DNA of 64,000 nucleotides. It comes from VYFG01 sp965203365 (GTDB lineage Bacteria > Pseudomonadota > Gammaproteobacteria > Arenicellales > Poriferihabitantaceae). Below, one piece after another: positions 35,009 to 44,891 of the stretch. The stretch spans positions 2,852,001-2,916,000 of the forward strand of contig OZ241878.1 in assembly GCA_965203365.1 (NCBI GenBank), given 5' to 3'. The notes under the pieces were generated by a model. The model had not been told where the DNA came from, did no database searches, and saw only the letters and a program-made list of their open reading frames with translations. Position numbers and translations under genes: made by a program. The first letter of the stretch is position 1, and the number at the start of each line of letters is the position of its first letter.

Positions 35009-36274
35009 TCATGATCGGCGCGAGAGTCCAGGGATCAACTGTTGGTGGGCAAGCACTAGTCGGTCTGTGGGAATCAAACGTGAATAGAGCCGGGATCGAG
35101 GTTTCCCATCCAGACCGATGATTTCAATTTCCTTTTCCTTGACGAGATCGACCATCACCTCGTCAAGATCGGAGAAACGGGCTGTGGTCCGGTTCGAAAA
35201 CGCATGCCGAAAGGCGTTTATGGTGATTGGACCATTAGACAGCAGAGCAAAAAGTTCTCTTGGGAGCGATTCCAACAGCATCCTTCTCATACCTTGCTGG
35301 TCAATTTCCTCGAACCGGAACAACGGGAGGGTTTCTGAATCTCTCATCTCGTCCCAACCCGGCATGCCGAAATCCAAATCGAGATCACCTCGACCGTAGT
35401 GTTCGAAGGTATTCCGAATGTCCCAGTGTTGCTGGATCATCACATCGCGTGCTGTCGGGTGTCTTGACAGATGGAGAAACCACAGGGCCCTCCTCGACTG
35501 CCACGGTCGAATGAAGAAAGGCGTATCATAGGCGGCGCCGACGACATTTCGAATGTGGTCGCGGAGTGTTCTTTGTATAAGCGCTCTGCCAGCATCCCCA
35601 CCCTTTTGTTGAATCAACTCGTAGATCTGCGACGTAGTCAACTGAAGTGGTGATCTCAACCGGATCATCTGATGGTTTTCCGACAACAAATTAACCAGCG
35701 CGTCGACTGCAAATGTCAGGATCACCTCGGCGGATGGAAGTTGCCGAAAGATTCGGGAGACGAGCGAGAGTTCGACTTGAGAGAATCCCGTCTGATCGAG
35801 AAGGAAAATCGCGCGGCCGACACGAGGTTGTCTCGTTCGAATAGACGCGAGAATACCCTTGATCTCATCCGAGAAACATCCGTTTTGGACAACTATCCGG
35901 TCGTCATCCACAGGATGACCCCGTTCTAAAAGGGCTTTTCGCAGGTGGTCTGTGTGGGCTTTCTTCTTGTCTACAAAATAGAACCGGCAATTGATGTGAA
36001 GCAATTTCTTGCGTTTCTGATTCAGCCGGATTTGCGCCTGCTCCGTTTCTTCGAGCATGACCAACGGTGACCCGGACACTTCGGAATTTCCATCCAGAAA
36101 GACACCTCCTCCTGCGAAACCATCGACCAAGTCGAGCTTGAATTCCTCTCGGGCCGGATTCGCGTTCAGCTTGTCGAAGTACGCCCGAAGATAAGTTCGT
36201 AAGACCTCCAGTTTCGCCCTGCTATGGGGCTCAAGGGTAGGCGGTGGATCGTCAGGGTGCCACTGGAAGCGCAT
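35009..36274 (-). CDS. tcmP: Three-Cys-motif partner protein TcmP
   Basis: 421 residues, intact. The start MRFQWHPDDPPPTLEPHSRA and the KLDLVDGFAGGGVF.DG segment (Rossmann/methyltransferase-like glycine loop) are characteristic of the TcmP family, followed by CRFYFVDKKKAHTDHLRKAL and IFLLDQTGFSQVELSLV. The family is named for its regular pairing with the three-Cys-motif (Gp37/Gp68, DUF5131) protein, which lies directly upstream here with a 23-base overlap. The biochemical function is unknown. A C-terminal winged-helix-like part (LSNGPITINAFRHAFSNRT) is possible. Confidence 0.8.
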   Translation of the reverse strand: MRFQWHPDDPPPTLEPHSRAKLEVLRTYLRAYFDKLNANPAREEFKLDLVDGFAGGGVFLDGNSEVSGSPLVMLEETEQAQIRLNQKRKKLLHINCRFYFVDKKKAHTDHLRKALLERGHPVDDDRIVVQNGCFSDEIKGILASIRTRQPRVGRAIFLLDQTGFSQVELSLVSRIFRQLPSAEVILTFAVDALVNLLSENHQMIRLRSPLQLTTSQIYELIQQKGGDAGRALIQRTLRDHIRNVVGAAYDTPFFIRPWQSRRALWFLHLSRHPTARDVMIQQHWDIRNTFEHYGRGDLDLDFGMPGWDEMRDSETLPLFRFEEIDQQGMRRMLLESLPRELFALLSNGPITINAFRHAFSNRTTARFSDLDEVMVDLVKEKEIEIIGLDGKPRSRLYSRLIPTDRLVLAHQQLIPGLSRRS

Positions 36275-37013
36275 GGCCGTCTTTCTTGGTCAGATACTCC
36301 GGGATGGCGTTATGCTCAATTCCTTCCAACTGACGACCGCCAGCCTTCGGCGTGCTCCCTCCCCACTGCTTGAAGAAGAAGGGCACCCTAGCCCGGGTGC
36401 ACAGATCACGGATATCTAGGACCCACTCCCGCCGCATCGGGCGTGCCTTGGGGCCGCTCTCCCCTCCCACGATGACCCAGGATATCCCGTCTAGGTCAAT
36501 GTGCCCCATGGGCCCTAATAGCGGCTCCATCGAAAGGAACCGCACGGCCGCCGGGGTGGTCTGCAAATGTCCAATCCGCACACTGGCCGAACGATCTTCC
36601 ACGGACACTCCGCACCAGATGTGATCGGGGACTCCCCCATTACCATATCGGTGCCGCAGATAATTTCGCATGAGCGAACTGCGCTTGGTCAGCACCTGAT
36701 AGATGTGTCTGTCCACCGTCTCCATCGTTTCGAATACGCTGTCGATAAAGTGGCGATCCACTAGTTTGTGAAACAGGTCGCTCATGGAGTTGACGAATAT
36801 CATTCGCGGGTCGCGCCATCGGGCGGGTTGATCCAGTCGGGACGGCCATTGCCGCAGGTCAAATCCCTGCTCATAGGGATGTCCGGGAATGCCGCGCCAG
36901 CGCTCCGCGAATCGCTCTGCATAGCAGTGGTCACAGCCACGAGTGATCTTTGTACAGCCAGTCACCGGATTCCAGGTGGCGTCGGTCCATTCGATGGTGG
37001 ATTTAGCACTCAT
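36252..37013 (-). CDS. Gp37/Gp68-family three-Cys-motif protein (DUF5131)
   Basis: 253 residues. The three cysteines lie in WNPVTGCTKITRGCDHCYAE, a C-x6-C-x2-C pattern thought to bind an iron-sulfur cluster as in radical-SAM-like enzymes. IYQVLTKRSSLMRNYL, WCGVSVEDRSASVRIGHL and WVIVGGESGPKARPM are the other family blocks. It is found in phages (mycobacteriophage Gp37/Gp68) and bacteria next to TcmP. The start MSAKSTIEWTDATWNP is the usual one. It overlaps the downstream tcmP by 23 bases, so the two are made together. Substrate unknown. Confidence 0.85.
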   Translation of the reverse strand: MSAKSTIEWTDATWNPVTGCTKITRGCDHCYAERFAERWRGIPGHPYEQGFDLRQWPSRLDQPARWRDPRMIFVNSMSDLFHKLVDRHFIDSVFETMETVDRHIYQVLTKRSSLMRNYLRHRYGNGGVPDHIWCGVSVEDRSASVRIGHLQTTPAAVRFLSMEPLLGPMGHIDLDGISWVIVGGESGPKARPMRREWVLDIRDLCTRARVPFFFKQWGGSTPKAGGRQLEGIEHNAIPEYLTKKDGHALPVAP

Positions 37014-37557
37014 ACGACCTCAACCTAGGTGGTTTGAAACGAAGCGGGGCCCAAAGCTTCGGGGGTGGAATGATTAACCGGTCGGGGAAGCGTTTCATGA
37101 GGGTGATCCTGAACCCGTGGGATCAGCGACGGTGCTAAACGGAACTATGCGAGCTTAGCCGATGTGTTGATTCATGGACCAAACCGGAACCTGGAAAAGT
37201 GGGCGGGAAAGCTAACAGAAATGGCGGTTCGAATCCAGGAGAAATCGCCTTGGGGGCACTGTGCGGAACCCCACTGTTTGTTGAATAGGTTTGCTGTAAG
37301 GAAAAATCAAGTGGGTAAGTGGTGCCCGTACACCTAAAATACAGTTACCAAACTACGAGGGGTTCAGCAATGAGAGCCATTTTTCCGCGATTATCCGACT
37401 CTAGGCATTCGGTCCGGAATTTTTCTCCATAGCGACGAAGCTGGTTAGCTCGGAGCAAGATAATTGCGCATCCGAAATTCGACCTTCGGGTCGTTCAGAT
37501 TTAGGATAGCTCACACCTCACGATAACAGAGAATGCCTAGGTGAATCTTACACTCAT
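37014..37557. other. 544 bases without a recognisable gene
   Basis: Upstream of the TcmP operon and downstream of a convergent-like small membrane-protein gene on the same strand. No open frame with family likeness, tRNA or repeat was found. A GGTTCGAATCC string near 37220 resembles a tRNA T-loop but its flanks do not form a T-stem. Confidence 0.4.
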
Positions 37558-38013
37558 TCATTGGCGCTCGCCTCGTTCGGCTTGAGCCTTGTCTTGAGAG
37601 TCAATCATTTTCGTCACAAGCTCTTCAGTCGAGTGATAGTCCTGAATGTCGGCATACTCAACCTCTAGCCCTTCGCTGAATAGGTCGGGAAACATTGCCG
37701 TGAAGTGTCCCGCTTTCGGCTCAAACCGATATTCAGGCCTCCAGACATCAAAATATTTTCGGCACTGCTTTTCCGTACCGAACATCTGACCGAATGGGCC
37801 GCATAGCAGTGCGTGCGTTATCTGGCGTCTGTTGCCGTTCACAGCCTTGGCTTTCTTGATCTGATCGGGGTCCAGCCTGGCCAGTATGATCCGATGATCG
37901 CTGTGCAGTGGTTCAGATGCTATTTTATGTCGAGGTTGTTGCCTCCGCTGCTGACGTGTCTTGTAAATCAGGAACAACCCGATAATGACAGCAAGAGTGA
38001 TCAGATAGCCCAT
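37558..38013 (-). CDS. Small membrane-anchored hypothetical protein
   Basis: 151 residues. A single N-terminal membrane helix (MGYLITLAVIIGLFLIYKTR) is followed by a basic stretch (RQQRRQQPRHK) and a soluble domain (ILARLDPDQIKKAKAVNGNR, HALLCGPFGQMFGTEKQCRK, EYRFEPKAGHFTAMFP). A GAGAAGG ribosome-binding site precedes the ATG at 38013. No family is recognised. It lies 114 bases after the trypsin-like gene on the same strand and could be part of that cluster. Confidence 0.55.
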   Translation of the reverse strand: MGYLITLAVIIGLFLIYKTRQQRRQQPRHKIASEPLHSDHRIILARLDPDQIKKAKAVNGNRRQITHALLCGPFGQMFGTEKQCRKYFDVWRPEYRFEPKAGHFTAMFPDLFSEGLEVEYADIQDYHSTEELVTKMIDSQDKAQAERGERQ

Positions 38014-38127
38014 GATCCTTCTCCCATGATTTCAGCCTTTATCTTTTCATCTCACTCCTTGGTTGCATCTGCACCCGGAAAATCATTGCGAGACAAATAA
38101 AGGGGAGTTGACAAGATGGGCAGCAGA

Positions 38128-39165
38128 TTATTCCAATGGTTCGAACGGAAGTTCAATCCCCAAGCCCAACTCTCTCACCGACTGTATGATGACCTGAGCA
38201 GGAATACCAGCATAGTGCGGTGAAAAAGCATTCGTCGAATCGTATTGACATGTCAGATCCACAGTCGTAAGACCTACCACATATCCGTCTTGTGACATGA
38301 CCGGCCCACCACTATTCCCCGGTCTGGATATGGCTGAATAGAGGAACAGACTTTCCCCCGCCAATGAAGTAACTGCCTCGTTCGTCACCATTCCCGACTG
38401 TATCGTTACCGATGCGTCCCTGAGCCCCGGAAGTTTTGGGTATCCCAACGTGTAGACGGTCTGGGCCACAATAGGTGCCTGAAATACAGCACCTTGCAAC
38501 GGAGATAGTGGTGGTCCGTCGACCCGCATGACTGCCACATCGACATCGGAGTGACAGTGAATCGAGTCCGTGTTGATACTGTACTCCTGATCCTGAAATC
38601 TCTGTGTCGGATTGACTGTCATGTCCTCTACGACATGTCGGCAAGTCAGTATGTGGCGCGGGTCCACGACGAGCCCCGTTCCCGCCACCACATTGCCCCC
38701 CTCGCCTCTTCCGGTAATATGCACCAGTCCCGGCACACACAACTTGTAGAGATACTCTGGCCCAAGAGTGGGAACGAATCGGAACAATGCTCGTGGGACC
38801 TCCCACACCAGACATACATACAGGTAGTGATCGTCCAACCCCGGCATGAGAGAGTTGTTACGCCCTACACGAATCAGAATTCCAGTCGCCGCCATCCTCT
38901 CCAACATTTCTGCTACACGAAATACGTTTGGCGGTTTGGTGAAGACTCTCTTGATTTCCAGATACTTGAGAAAGTCATTGGCCGAAAGCGGTTCCGGCTT
39001 TCCCCGGGTCCGCAGAGCTTTTCCGATCACCGCATGGTTTTCATCGCAGTGGTCGACATTAAAGAAATCGCAAGCCAGCTTTACCAGATTCTCTCTCGCT
39101 TCCAGCCCCCACGGCGCATTCATCGTGCCTTGATTGAACAGCAAATTACCTACCACTAGCGACAA
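38128..39165 (-). CDS. Trypsin-like serine protease with N-terminal helical domain
   Basis: 345 residues. Residues 1-145 (ENLVKLACDFFNVDHCDENH; VFRVAEMLERMAATGILIRV) look like a small helical and winged-helix region and are not secreted: no signal peptide. The C-terminal half is a chymotrypsin-fold protease with His in ILTCRHVVED, Asp in SDVDVAVMRVD and Ser in SRPGNSGGPV, the full triad. Cytoplasmic trypsin-like domains coupled to helical adaptors are a known effector layout in bacterial conflict systems. It follows the methyltransferase-nuclease fusion by 82 bases on the same strand. Confidence 0.7.
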   Translation of the reverse strand: MSLVVGNLLFNQGTMNAPWGLEARENLVKLACDFFNVDHCDENHAVIGKALRTRGKPEPLSANDFLKYLEIKRVFTKPPNVFRVAEMLERMAATGILIRVGRNNSLMPGLDDHYLYVCLVWEVPRALFRFVPTLGPEYLYKLCVPGLVHITGRGEGGNVVAGTGLVVDPRHILTCRHVVEDMTVNPTQRFQDQEYSINTDSIHCHSDVDVAVMRVDGPPLSPLQGAVFQAPIVAQTVYTLGYPKLPGLRDASVTIQSGMVTNEAVTSLAGESLFLYSAISRPGNSGGPVMSQDGYVVGLTTVDLTCQYDSTNAFSPHYAGIPAQVIIQSVRELGLGIELPFEPLE

Positions 39166-39246
39166 GCATTCTGAAGTTCAAGCTGATCAAGTGTGCCTTC
39201 CCATGATAGTAACCCGGATAGATAAATCCCAAGGATATCATAAGGA

Positions 39247-41784
39247 TCAGTGCGGGTAGTTTTTTCTTTCATGCGGCCCAAGAAACCGCTCTCCGTTGAA
39301 GTGAATGAGATGGGTGGGGGCATCAGCACACCAGACTTCCGTCTCCCAAGAAATTTCGCCAAGGTATCGACCCATGATTCCCCGGTCAGGGAATGCGGTG
39401 ACATAAACCAGGCCGGGTTTCGCATCTTTGAAGAGCGTGGACAACTCATTGTGACGTTTGGCATCGACCGGTCCATGACTGGTAACCGATTCGACCAGCA
39501 GCAACCAGTCCTTGAACCCATAGTACAGCACCACATCCGGCATCTTGCCGTGCTTATTCACCGTGACACCAAGCTTTGCCAAGCGCTCTTTTTGGAAGTA
39601 CCCCACTTTACTACCGGTGTCACCGACATAGATCACTTCCGCATCTCGTGCGAAACGTGGGGCGAATTCGGAGATGATTTTCTGTATGAGTTCACTGTGT
39701 GTACCGGGTGTGAGAGTGATTTCCTTGTTATCGGCAACTTGCACAGGAACCATCTGCATCTTTCGATGTTGAGCCCATTTCGCGGCAAGTGTCCTGTGCT
39801 TTTTCAGGTAGTCATCAAGTGCACTCTGCCAGTCATCACTCCCAAAGGTCAGGATGACGGTATATGCCTCATCGCTGATCTGATAGCATGCTTTGGGGCT
39901 GTTCACGGGTCGCACAGGATTATCTGGATTGTAGCGTACAATACCCGCTTCTACGAGCTGGTGCATTGCCTGGCGACGGAAGGTTTCACGCGTGTTGGGG
40001 GCATATGTCCGGCCATAATATTCACGCGTAAAATCCATGATGGGTGTAATACCCATCAGTGGTCTGTGTAACGCTTTCCATGACCCATCCGGCTTGAGAT
40101 CAATTAGTGCCAGCAATGTGAGGGCCGAACGCTCGTTGAGTTGTCCACGCGGCATGCCAAACGCTTCTAGGATTGCCTTCGCATCATCAATATTTCGCTG
40201 GGCAAGCAGTGGGTTTTTTTTATTCGTCATGTGGGAAAGCTCCGTCTCGATCATGTAGTCAATCATTTGTTGGGAAAGTGTGGCGTTCCGAGCTTTAGAC
40301 CCCAATCGCTCCAAAACTATCCGGGCCGGGTAGTTTAGCGACCGAAGGTCGGCTGCATTGACTTGTGTATGTCCGTTGAACTGCCGGAAATAACGATCCA
40401 CGAGGCTACTGTTCAGATAAAGGGACAGGCCGTATGCTAGTGCTGGTGACAACCCTCTTTGCCTTGTGTGAAAGACATTGAGATGATTTTCAAACCCTAT
40501 CCACTGGCCGGGCAGGTTCGATTCATAGACCGAGGCAACGACCCGGCGACGTTCCTCTTTTGAAGTAAACCGCTTCGTGAGAACGAAATGACCTGTATTT
40601 TCCCACAGCCATTTACGGGTTTTCGGCGAACCCAAGATCGCATTGGGTTTTTTCATGTCCTTTGGCCAGACCAGAGAACCATTGCGGAAGTGTGCCGCAT
40701 ATAAGAGCGGGGCAGTTCCCTCCTCTGGTAGGGCACGCAAATCCTCCTTCAGCCGGAAATCCACCACCGGACCGGTTGACACCTCCACCCCTAAGTCGGT
40801 CAGTCTCGTGGTGAAATGTGCCATGCGGTCCACGATCTCCTGATCCAGATCGTTGGTAGCGATGTAGACGAACCGCTCTGGGTCAGTGCTACGCAGGACG
40901 CTCTCATAGGGAGTAGTACGATGCGTCATATCTTGAGCAATATACTGCCCCGCCCCCCCCAGACGGAAGTCTCCATCGTGGCTGGTGCTGATCGACACGG
41001 CAGAACGCGACACTCCCTTGATAGCATGCAGAATGATGTTCTCTTGCAAGACATTGTCACTTCTGAAGGCATGATGGCGGGTTTCGAAAATGTGGATGCG
41101 GCGCAAGCACATCAAGGCAAAGAATTGTTCGCGGAAAGGTTTGAAGTACAGCCCGTTGCAAAAGGAACGGGGGACGATAGCGACCAATTCACCGCCTGGG
41201 CGCAGACGTTTCGCAGCCAAGAACAGGAAGGCGGTATAGAGATTCGACGTTTCAATTCCGGCGTTGCGCAATGCCAATCGGTGGATGGAGGAGGAATGAA
41301 TCTTCTTATAAGGTGGATTCATCAAGACATGGGTAAAGCCGTTCTCCATATCACGGACCGGATGAAATATATCCGGTTGTACTACCCATTTCGGATCAAG
41401 AATAAAATCCTCCGTCCACAATTCAGTGTGGGCATTGATCTGTGCATTACGACATTGTTCTTTTGCTTCGCCTAGGGTGTTGTGTAGATAGGTGATCAGA
41501 ACTGGCTCAATCTCATAGGCCGTTAACGTGACTGCCTGGGGTTTTCTGGGTTCTCGGCTGATCCGCTCAACGAATGCCGCCGTGAGGGAGCCCACTCCGG
41601 CCCCTGGGTCCAGCAGATGGATATCAGCCGAGACATCCTCAAACAAACTGGCCATAAACCGTGCAATCGGAGTTGGAGTCATGAATTGGCCGAGGTCGGA
41701 GCGTCTGCGCGGATCAAGTTTGATCGCGGCGTCTGCACGATAAAATTCCGACATCTCGGCAAAAGCGGGTTGGGGTTGGCTCAT
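39247..41784 (-). CDS. Fused N6-adenine methyltransferase and BsuBI/PstI-type restriction endonuclease
   Basis: 845 residues from MSQPQPAFAEMSEFYRADAA; the frame is open to 41898, giving 883. The methyltransferase has a DLGQFMTPTPIARFMASLF lead, AdoMet motif LLDPGAGVGSLTAAF and catalytic NPPY (VLMNPPYKKI), with LRPGGELVAIVPRSFCNG, as in Eco57I/BsuBI-type gamma-class enzymes. The last 160 residues match BsuBI/PstI endonucleases: MPDVVLYYGF, then WLLLVESVTSHGPVDAKRHN (PD..ExxT/K active site), GLVYVTAFPDR and ISWETEVWCADAPTHLIHFN. In standard systems M and R are separate genes (recognition CTGCAG); here they are one chain. The frame is intact. AAGG just before 41784 favours that start. Confidence 0.85.
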   Translation of the reverse strand: MSQPQPAFAEMSEFYRADAAIKLDPRRRSDLGQFMTPTPIARFMASLFEDVSADIHLLDPGAGVGSLTAAFVERISREPRKPQAVTLTAYEIEPVLITYLHNTLGEAKEQCRNAQINAHTELWTEDFILDPKWVVQPDIFHPVRDMENGFTHVLMNPPYKKIHSSSIHRLALRNAGIETSNLYTAFLFLAAKRLRPGGELVAIVPRSFCNGLYFKPFREQFFALMCLRRIHIFETRHHAFRSDNVLQENIILHAIKGVSRSAVSISTSHDGDFRLGGAGQYIAQDMTHRTTPYESVLRSTDPERFVYIATNDLDQEIVDRMAHFTTRLTDLGVEVSTGPVVDFRLKEDLRALPEEGTAPLLYAAHFRNGSLVWPKDMKKPNAILGSPKTRKWLWENTGHFVLTKRFTSKEERRRVVASVYESNLPGQWIGFENHLNVFHTRQRGLSPALAYGLSLYLNSSLVDRYFRQFNGHTQVNAADLRSLNYPARIVLERLGSKARNATLSQQMIDYMIETELSHMTNKKNPLLAQRNIDDAKAILEAFGMPRGQLNERSALTLLALIDLKPDGSWKALHRPLMGITPIMDFTREYYGRTYAPNTRETFRRQAMHQLVEAGIVRYNPDNPVRPVNSPKACYQISDEAYTVILTFGSDDWQSALDDYLKKHRTLAAKWAQHRKMQMVPVQVADNKEITLTPGTHSELIQKIISEFAPRFARDAEVIYVGDTGSKVGYFQKERLAKLGVTVNKHGKMPDVVLYYGFKDWLLLVESVTSHGPVDAKRHNELSTLFKDAKPGLVYVTAFPDRGIMGRYLGEISWETEVWCADAPTHLIHFNGERFLGPHERKNYPH

Positions 41785-42250
41785 TTGGCCTTGTGCTACC
41801 TCGGTGGGGATGGTATGTGAACTGCTACTGTCAGCATGACTCATTCGCTGATGCCTGCGCCATAGGCCACGAGAGGATGATTTTCCGGGTGATAGCACCT
41901 CCTACTCGTCATGCTCGTTCCGAGATGATGAGCCAACATGATAACACAATCCGCATTCCGGGGAGCAGGGCTGACTGGGGTCAGGTCTTATGGACGCGAT
42001 TTCTTATGTCTAACATCAAAGAGCTTTTCGTTAGGGTTCTTATTGGGAGATGGTCAAGCCCGATTCGGGTTAGTAATCACTGCCTTTTCGTAGATCAGCA
42101 CTGCGATAATAATAACAGCAATTCCCGCTAAATCCGGGAAGCCAGCCAATCCGGGGGGTTCAGGGGACTCTGAAACAATCTGTTCGCAGACTTTTCATTG
42201 AAAAGCGGTCTGATCTGGCTATTTTCTCTCTATCGCATGATGAATCCTAT

Positions 42251-43585
42251 CCCCCGTGCCACTCTGAAGTACAACACTTGGCCCCGTCGCCTGATCGCTT
42301 GAGTTAGGCGGATGGCAGCGGGCCAGATGATGGCCGACCCTCTCAGTTTACCAATGGCTGGAGAAGGGTCATGCCAACTGGCTACCACCCCCTGACCCAC
42401 ATGGAAAGATCGCCCATTTTCGCGCTCCAGTCCACGGGTCGATCCCAGCGACCGATGGCTGAGCAGCTCGGACGGGACGCCAGCACGATTTCCCGAGAGC
42501 TGAGGCGCAACCGCGGACAGCGCGGGTATCGTCACCAGCCAGCCCAGGGGAAGGCGACGAGCCGGGGCCGGGAAGCCTCGCTGTGCCCTGGAAGATGACT
42601 CCTGAGCGCTGGGCGGTGGCGGAGGAGTGGTGGCGGGAAGGCTGGAGCCCGGAACCCATCTCGGGCCGGTTTCAGCAACCCGGGTAAGGGATGGCCGGGC
42701 GGGAATGGATCTACCAATATGTGAGAGCGGACCGACAGGCGGGGGGAGACCTTTACCGGTGCCTGCGCCGCCGGGGGAAGCAGCCGAACTGGCGGGGCGG
42801 GCGACCTGCGGGACGCGGTCACCTTCCCGGTCGGGTGGACATCGCCGAGCGCCCGTTGATTGGGGAGGCCAAGGGCCGGACCGGGGACTGGGAGCATGAC
42901 CTGATCATTGGGGTGAAGCACCGGGGGGCCTGGATTTCCTGGGTAGATCGGGCCTCGAAGTATATGGGGCTGATCGGGGTGGTCGGGAAGACGGCGGCGG
43001 CGGTGACTGAGGCCATTGTCCGGCGGATGGGGCCGATTCGGGACCGGGGGCACACGGGCACGGCGGACCACGGCCAGGAGTTCGCCGGGCACCGGGAGAT
43101 TGCGGCAGCCCTCGGAGCCGACTTGGACTTTGCCACTCCGGACCACTCCTGGGAGCGGGGTCTGAACGAGCACACCCACGGTCGGGTCCGCCAGTCCTTT
43201 CCGAAGGGGACCGACTTCCGTCAGGGGACGGCCTCTCAGGTCCAGGCGGTGGAAGAGCGGATCAACCGCCGACCCCGGAAGGTGCTGGGGTATCGGACCC
43301 CGGAAGAGGTCTTCACCGCTGCGGCCCCGCCCTGAAGGCGGTCATTCCTCTCCCCTCCCCTGCCTTTCCAGAAGCCCGTGTTCGAGGCCCGAGCTGGCCC
43401 TTGCATCGTGAGATCGCCTCTGTCAGACTCCCTGGCGTCGAGATGGATGTCATTGATGGCCGACATCAGCCTCTTTCAGCCCCTGGGAGGGCTGAATGGT
43501 CCGGTCGCCGCCCCGCTCCCTTCCTTCGGGGGACGCCCTCATGCCGGGAGCGGGGCGAGTGTTGCACTTCAGACTGGAAGTGGGG
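42251..43585 (+). mobile_element. IS30-family element, copy B
   Basis: 1335 bases with ends CCCCCGTGCCACTCTGAAGT (42251) and the complement of CCCCACTTCCAGTCTGAAGT ending at 43585, as in copies A and C. It has the same subterminal hairpin near the right end (CCCGCTCCC...GGGAGCGGG). It is inserted in the leader of the ISDol1-like element. Its transposase is broken. Confidence 0.8.
42371..43335 (+). pseudogene. IS30 transposase, frameshifted (copy B)
   Basis: Starts MPTGYHPLTHMERSPIFALQ with the HTH RDASTISRELRRNRGQRGYR. The first frame ends at 42598. From MTPERWAVAEEWW it continues in another frame, meets a TAA in the PG*GMAGREWI region near 42685, then runs intact through DWEHDLIIG (Asp), GTADHGQEFAGHREI (Asp) and HSWERGLNEHTHGR (Glu) to 43335. 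Copy C shows the intact version of all these blocks. Confidence 0.75.
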
Positions 43586-43639
43586 TATCCAAGACCGGGT
43601 TTCGCCAACCTCTCAGCGCCCCGGGTTGGCTCCGGCTGG

Positions 43640-44891
43640 TCCGGGAGGGTTTCGATCGCCTCCCAGACCCCATCGCCCCCCGTGGCCTGGGCCTGACGGA
43701 CGGCCGGAGGTCGGCCCTGGCGAGGTTCCGCCTGCCATCCCCGTCGCGGCTGAGCTTCGAACCCAACGCCCGGGACACCGATCCGATTCGGTCGCCCCTC
43801 AGCAACGGGTCGGGGGGGATTCGGGCGCCGTCGGAGTCGGCCCGGCGTGAGCGGCTGGACCCGGGGGACCCGCGGTCGGTTCGTCGTGCCTTCCAGCCGG
43901 TCTTCGCCGCTTTGCAGCGAGGCCAGGGCTGGGGGGGGCTTCACTTGGCTGGGCGACCCGCTGCGGTCGGTGGACGAGACGGGATGGTGCTCATCGAAGC
44001 CGGGGCAGGGTGATCCGGGCGGTGAGCCGCCTCACCGCGATGGCCGCCCGACCGGGGATCCCTAGATGCGGGGGGCGGTGGGGGGCACCCGGCCCCCCGG
44101 GAGGGATGGCCGCTGGCGCCGGAGCCGATCCGGCGGGCGGACGGGTCGCGCCAGCACGAGGGCGAGCGAGCGGCCACCCAGCGGCGGCGGGACGGGCGGC
44201 GGGAGCATCCGCCCCTGAAGCTGCTGGTGGGGGAAGACGCACTGGCCTCGAATGGTCCGCCCATCCGGGGGCTGGAGGAACGGGATCGGCGGTCTGTGCT
44301 GGGGGGGAAGCCAGGGGACCACGGGGAAGGGTGTCGCTGGGTCGATGCCACCGCAGCGACCCGCCTCGTGGAGAGGACCCGGGGCGGCCATCTGTTCCGC
44401 TGCCGGTGCCTCAACGGGGGGCCGCTGAAGGACGCGAATGTCGATGGGGAGGGGAACGGCCTGGCGGGCTGGGCGGTTCGCCCGGACGGTCGGACACGGC
44501 ACTGCGCCTCGGTCACGGACCGGGAAGTCACGTCTCCAACGCAGTCGAACTGAGGCGGGCGGGACGAGCCCGCTGGCGGATTGAGAACGAACCCTTCAAC
44601 CCCCTGAAGAACCCAGGGGATGGCTGGGTACCCCCCTTCGGTCACGGCCAGCCCCCTCGGGCGACGGGGTTCGCTCACCTGACGATGCTGGCCTTCCTCA
44701 TCGATCCGGTGCCGCAGCGGGGCGGTTCGCTGGGCCAGGCCGCCCGGGCGAAGTCGGGTCGTCTCCCCCGCGGGGGGAGACCGTGGCGCGGCGGGTTCGG
44801 GGGGTTCCCCCTCCCGGACGGGGAGACGGGGTCCCAAGCCATCGTGTTCGGGCACCGCCCGCCTGATGGGGAGCCCTTCGACCCCTCCTGA
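43640..44891 (+). pseudogene. ISDol1-like DDE transposase, copy 2, frameshifted
   Basis: Blocks in order but in changing frames: GLGLTDGRRSALARFRLPSP, GFTWLGDPLRSVDETGWCSS (first Asp), a PLAPEPIRRADGSRQHEGER block absent from copy 1, GEDALASNGPPIRGLEERDR, and RARWRIENEPFNPLKNPGDG (Glu region), then AHLTMLAFLIDPVPQRGGSL. Stops and shifts near 44013-44066 and 44553 break the gene. Copy 2 retains the Trp that is TAG in copy 1. The DNA is more GC-rich than the flanks. Confidence 0.6.

Noticed and set aside
37200..37240. GGTTCGAATCC string resembling a tRNA T-loop
   Set aside because: The flanks do not pair as a T-stem and no acceptor, D- or anticodon arm fits.
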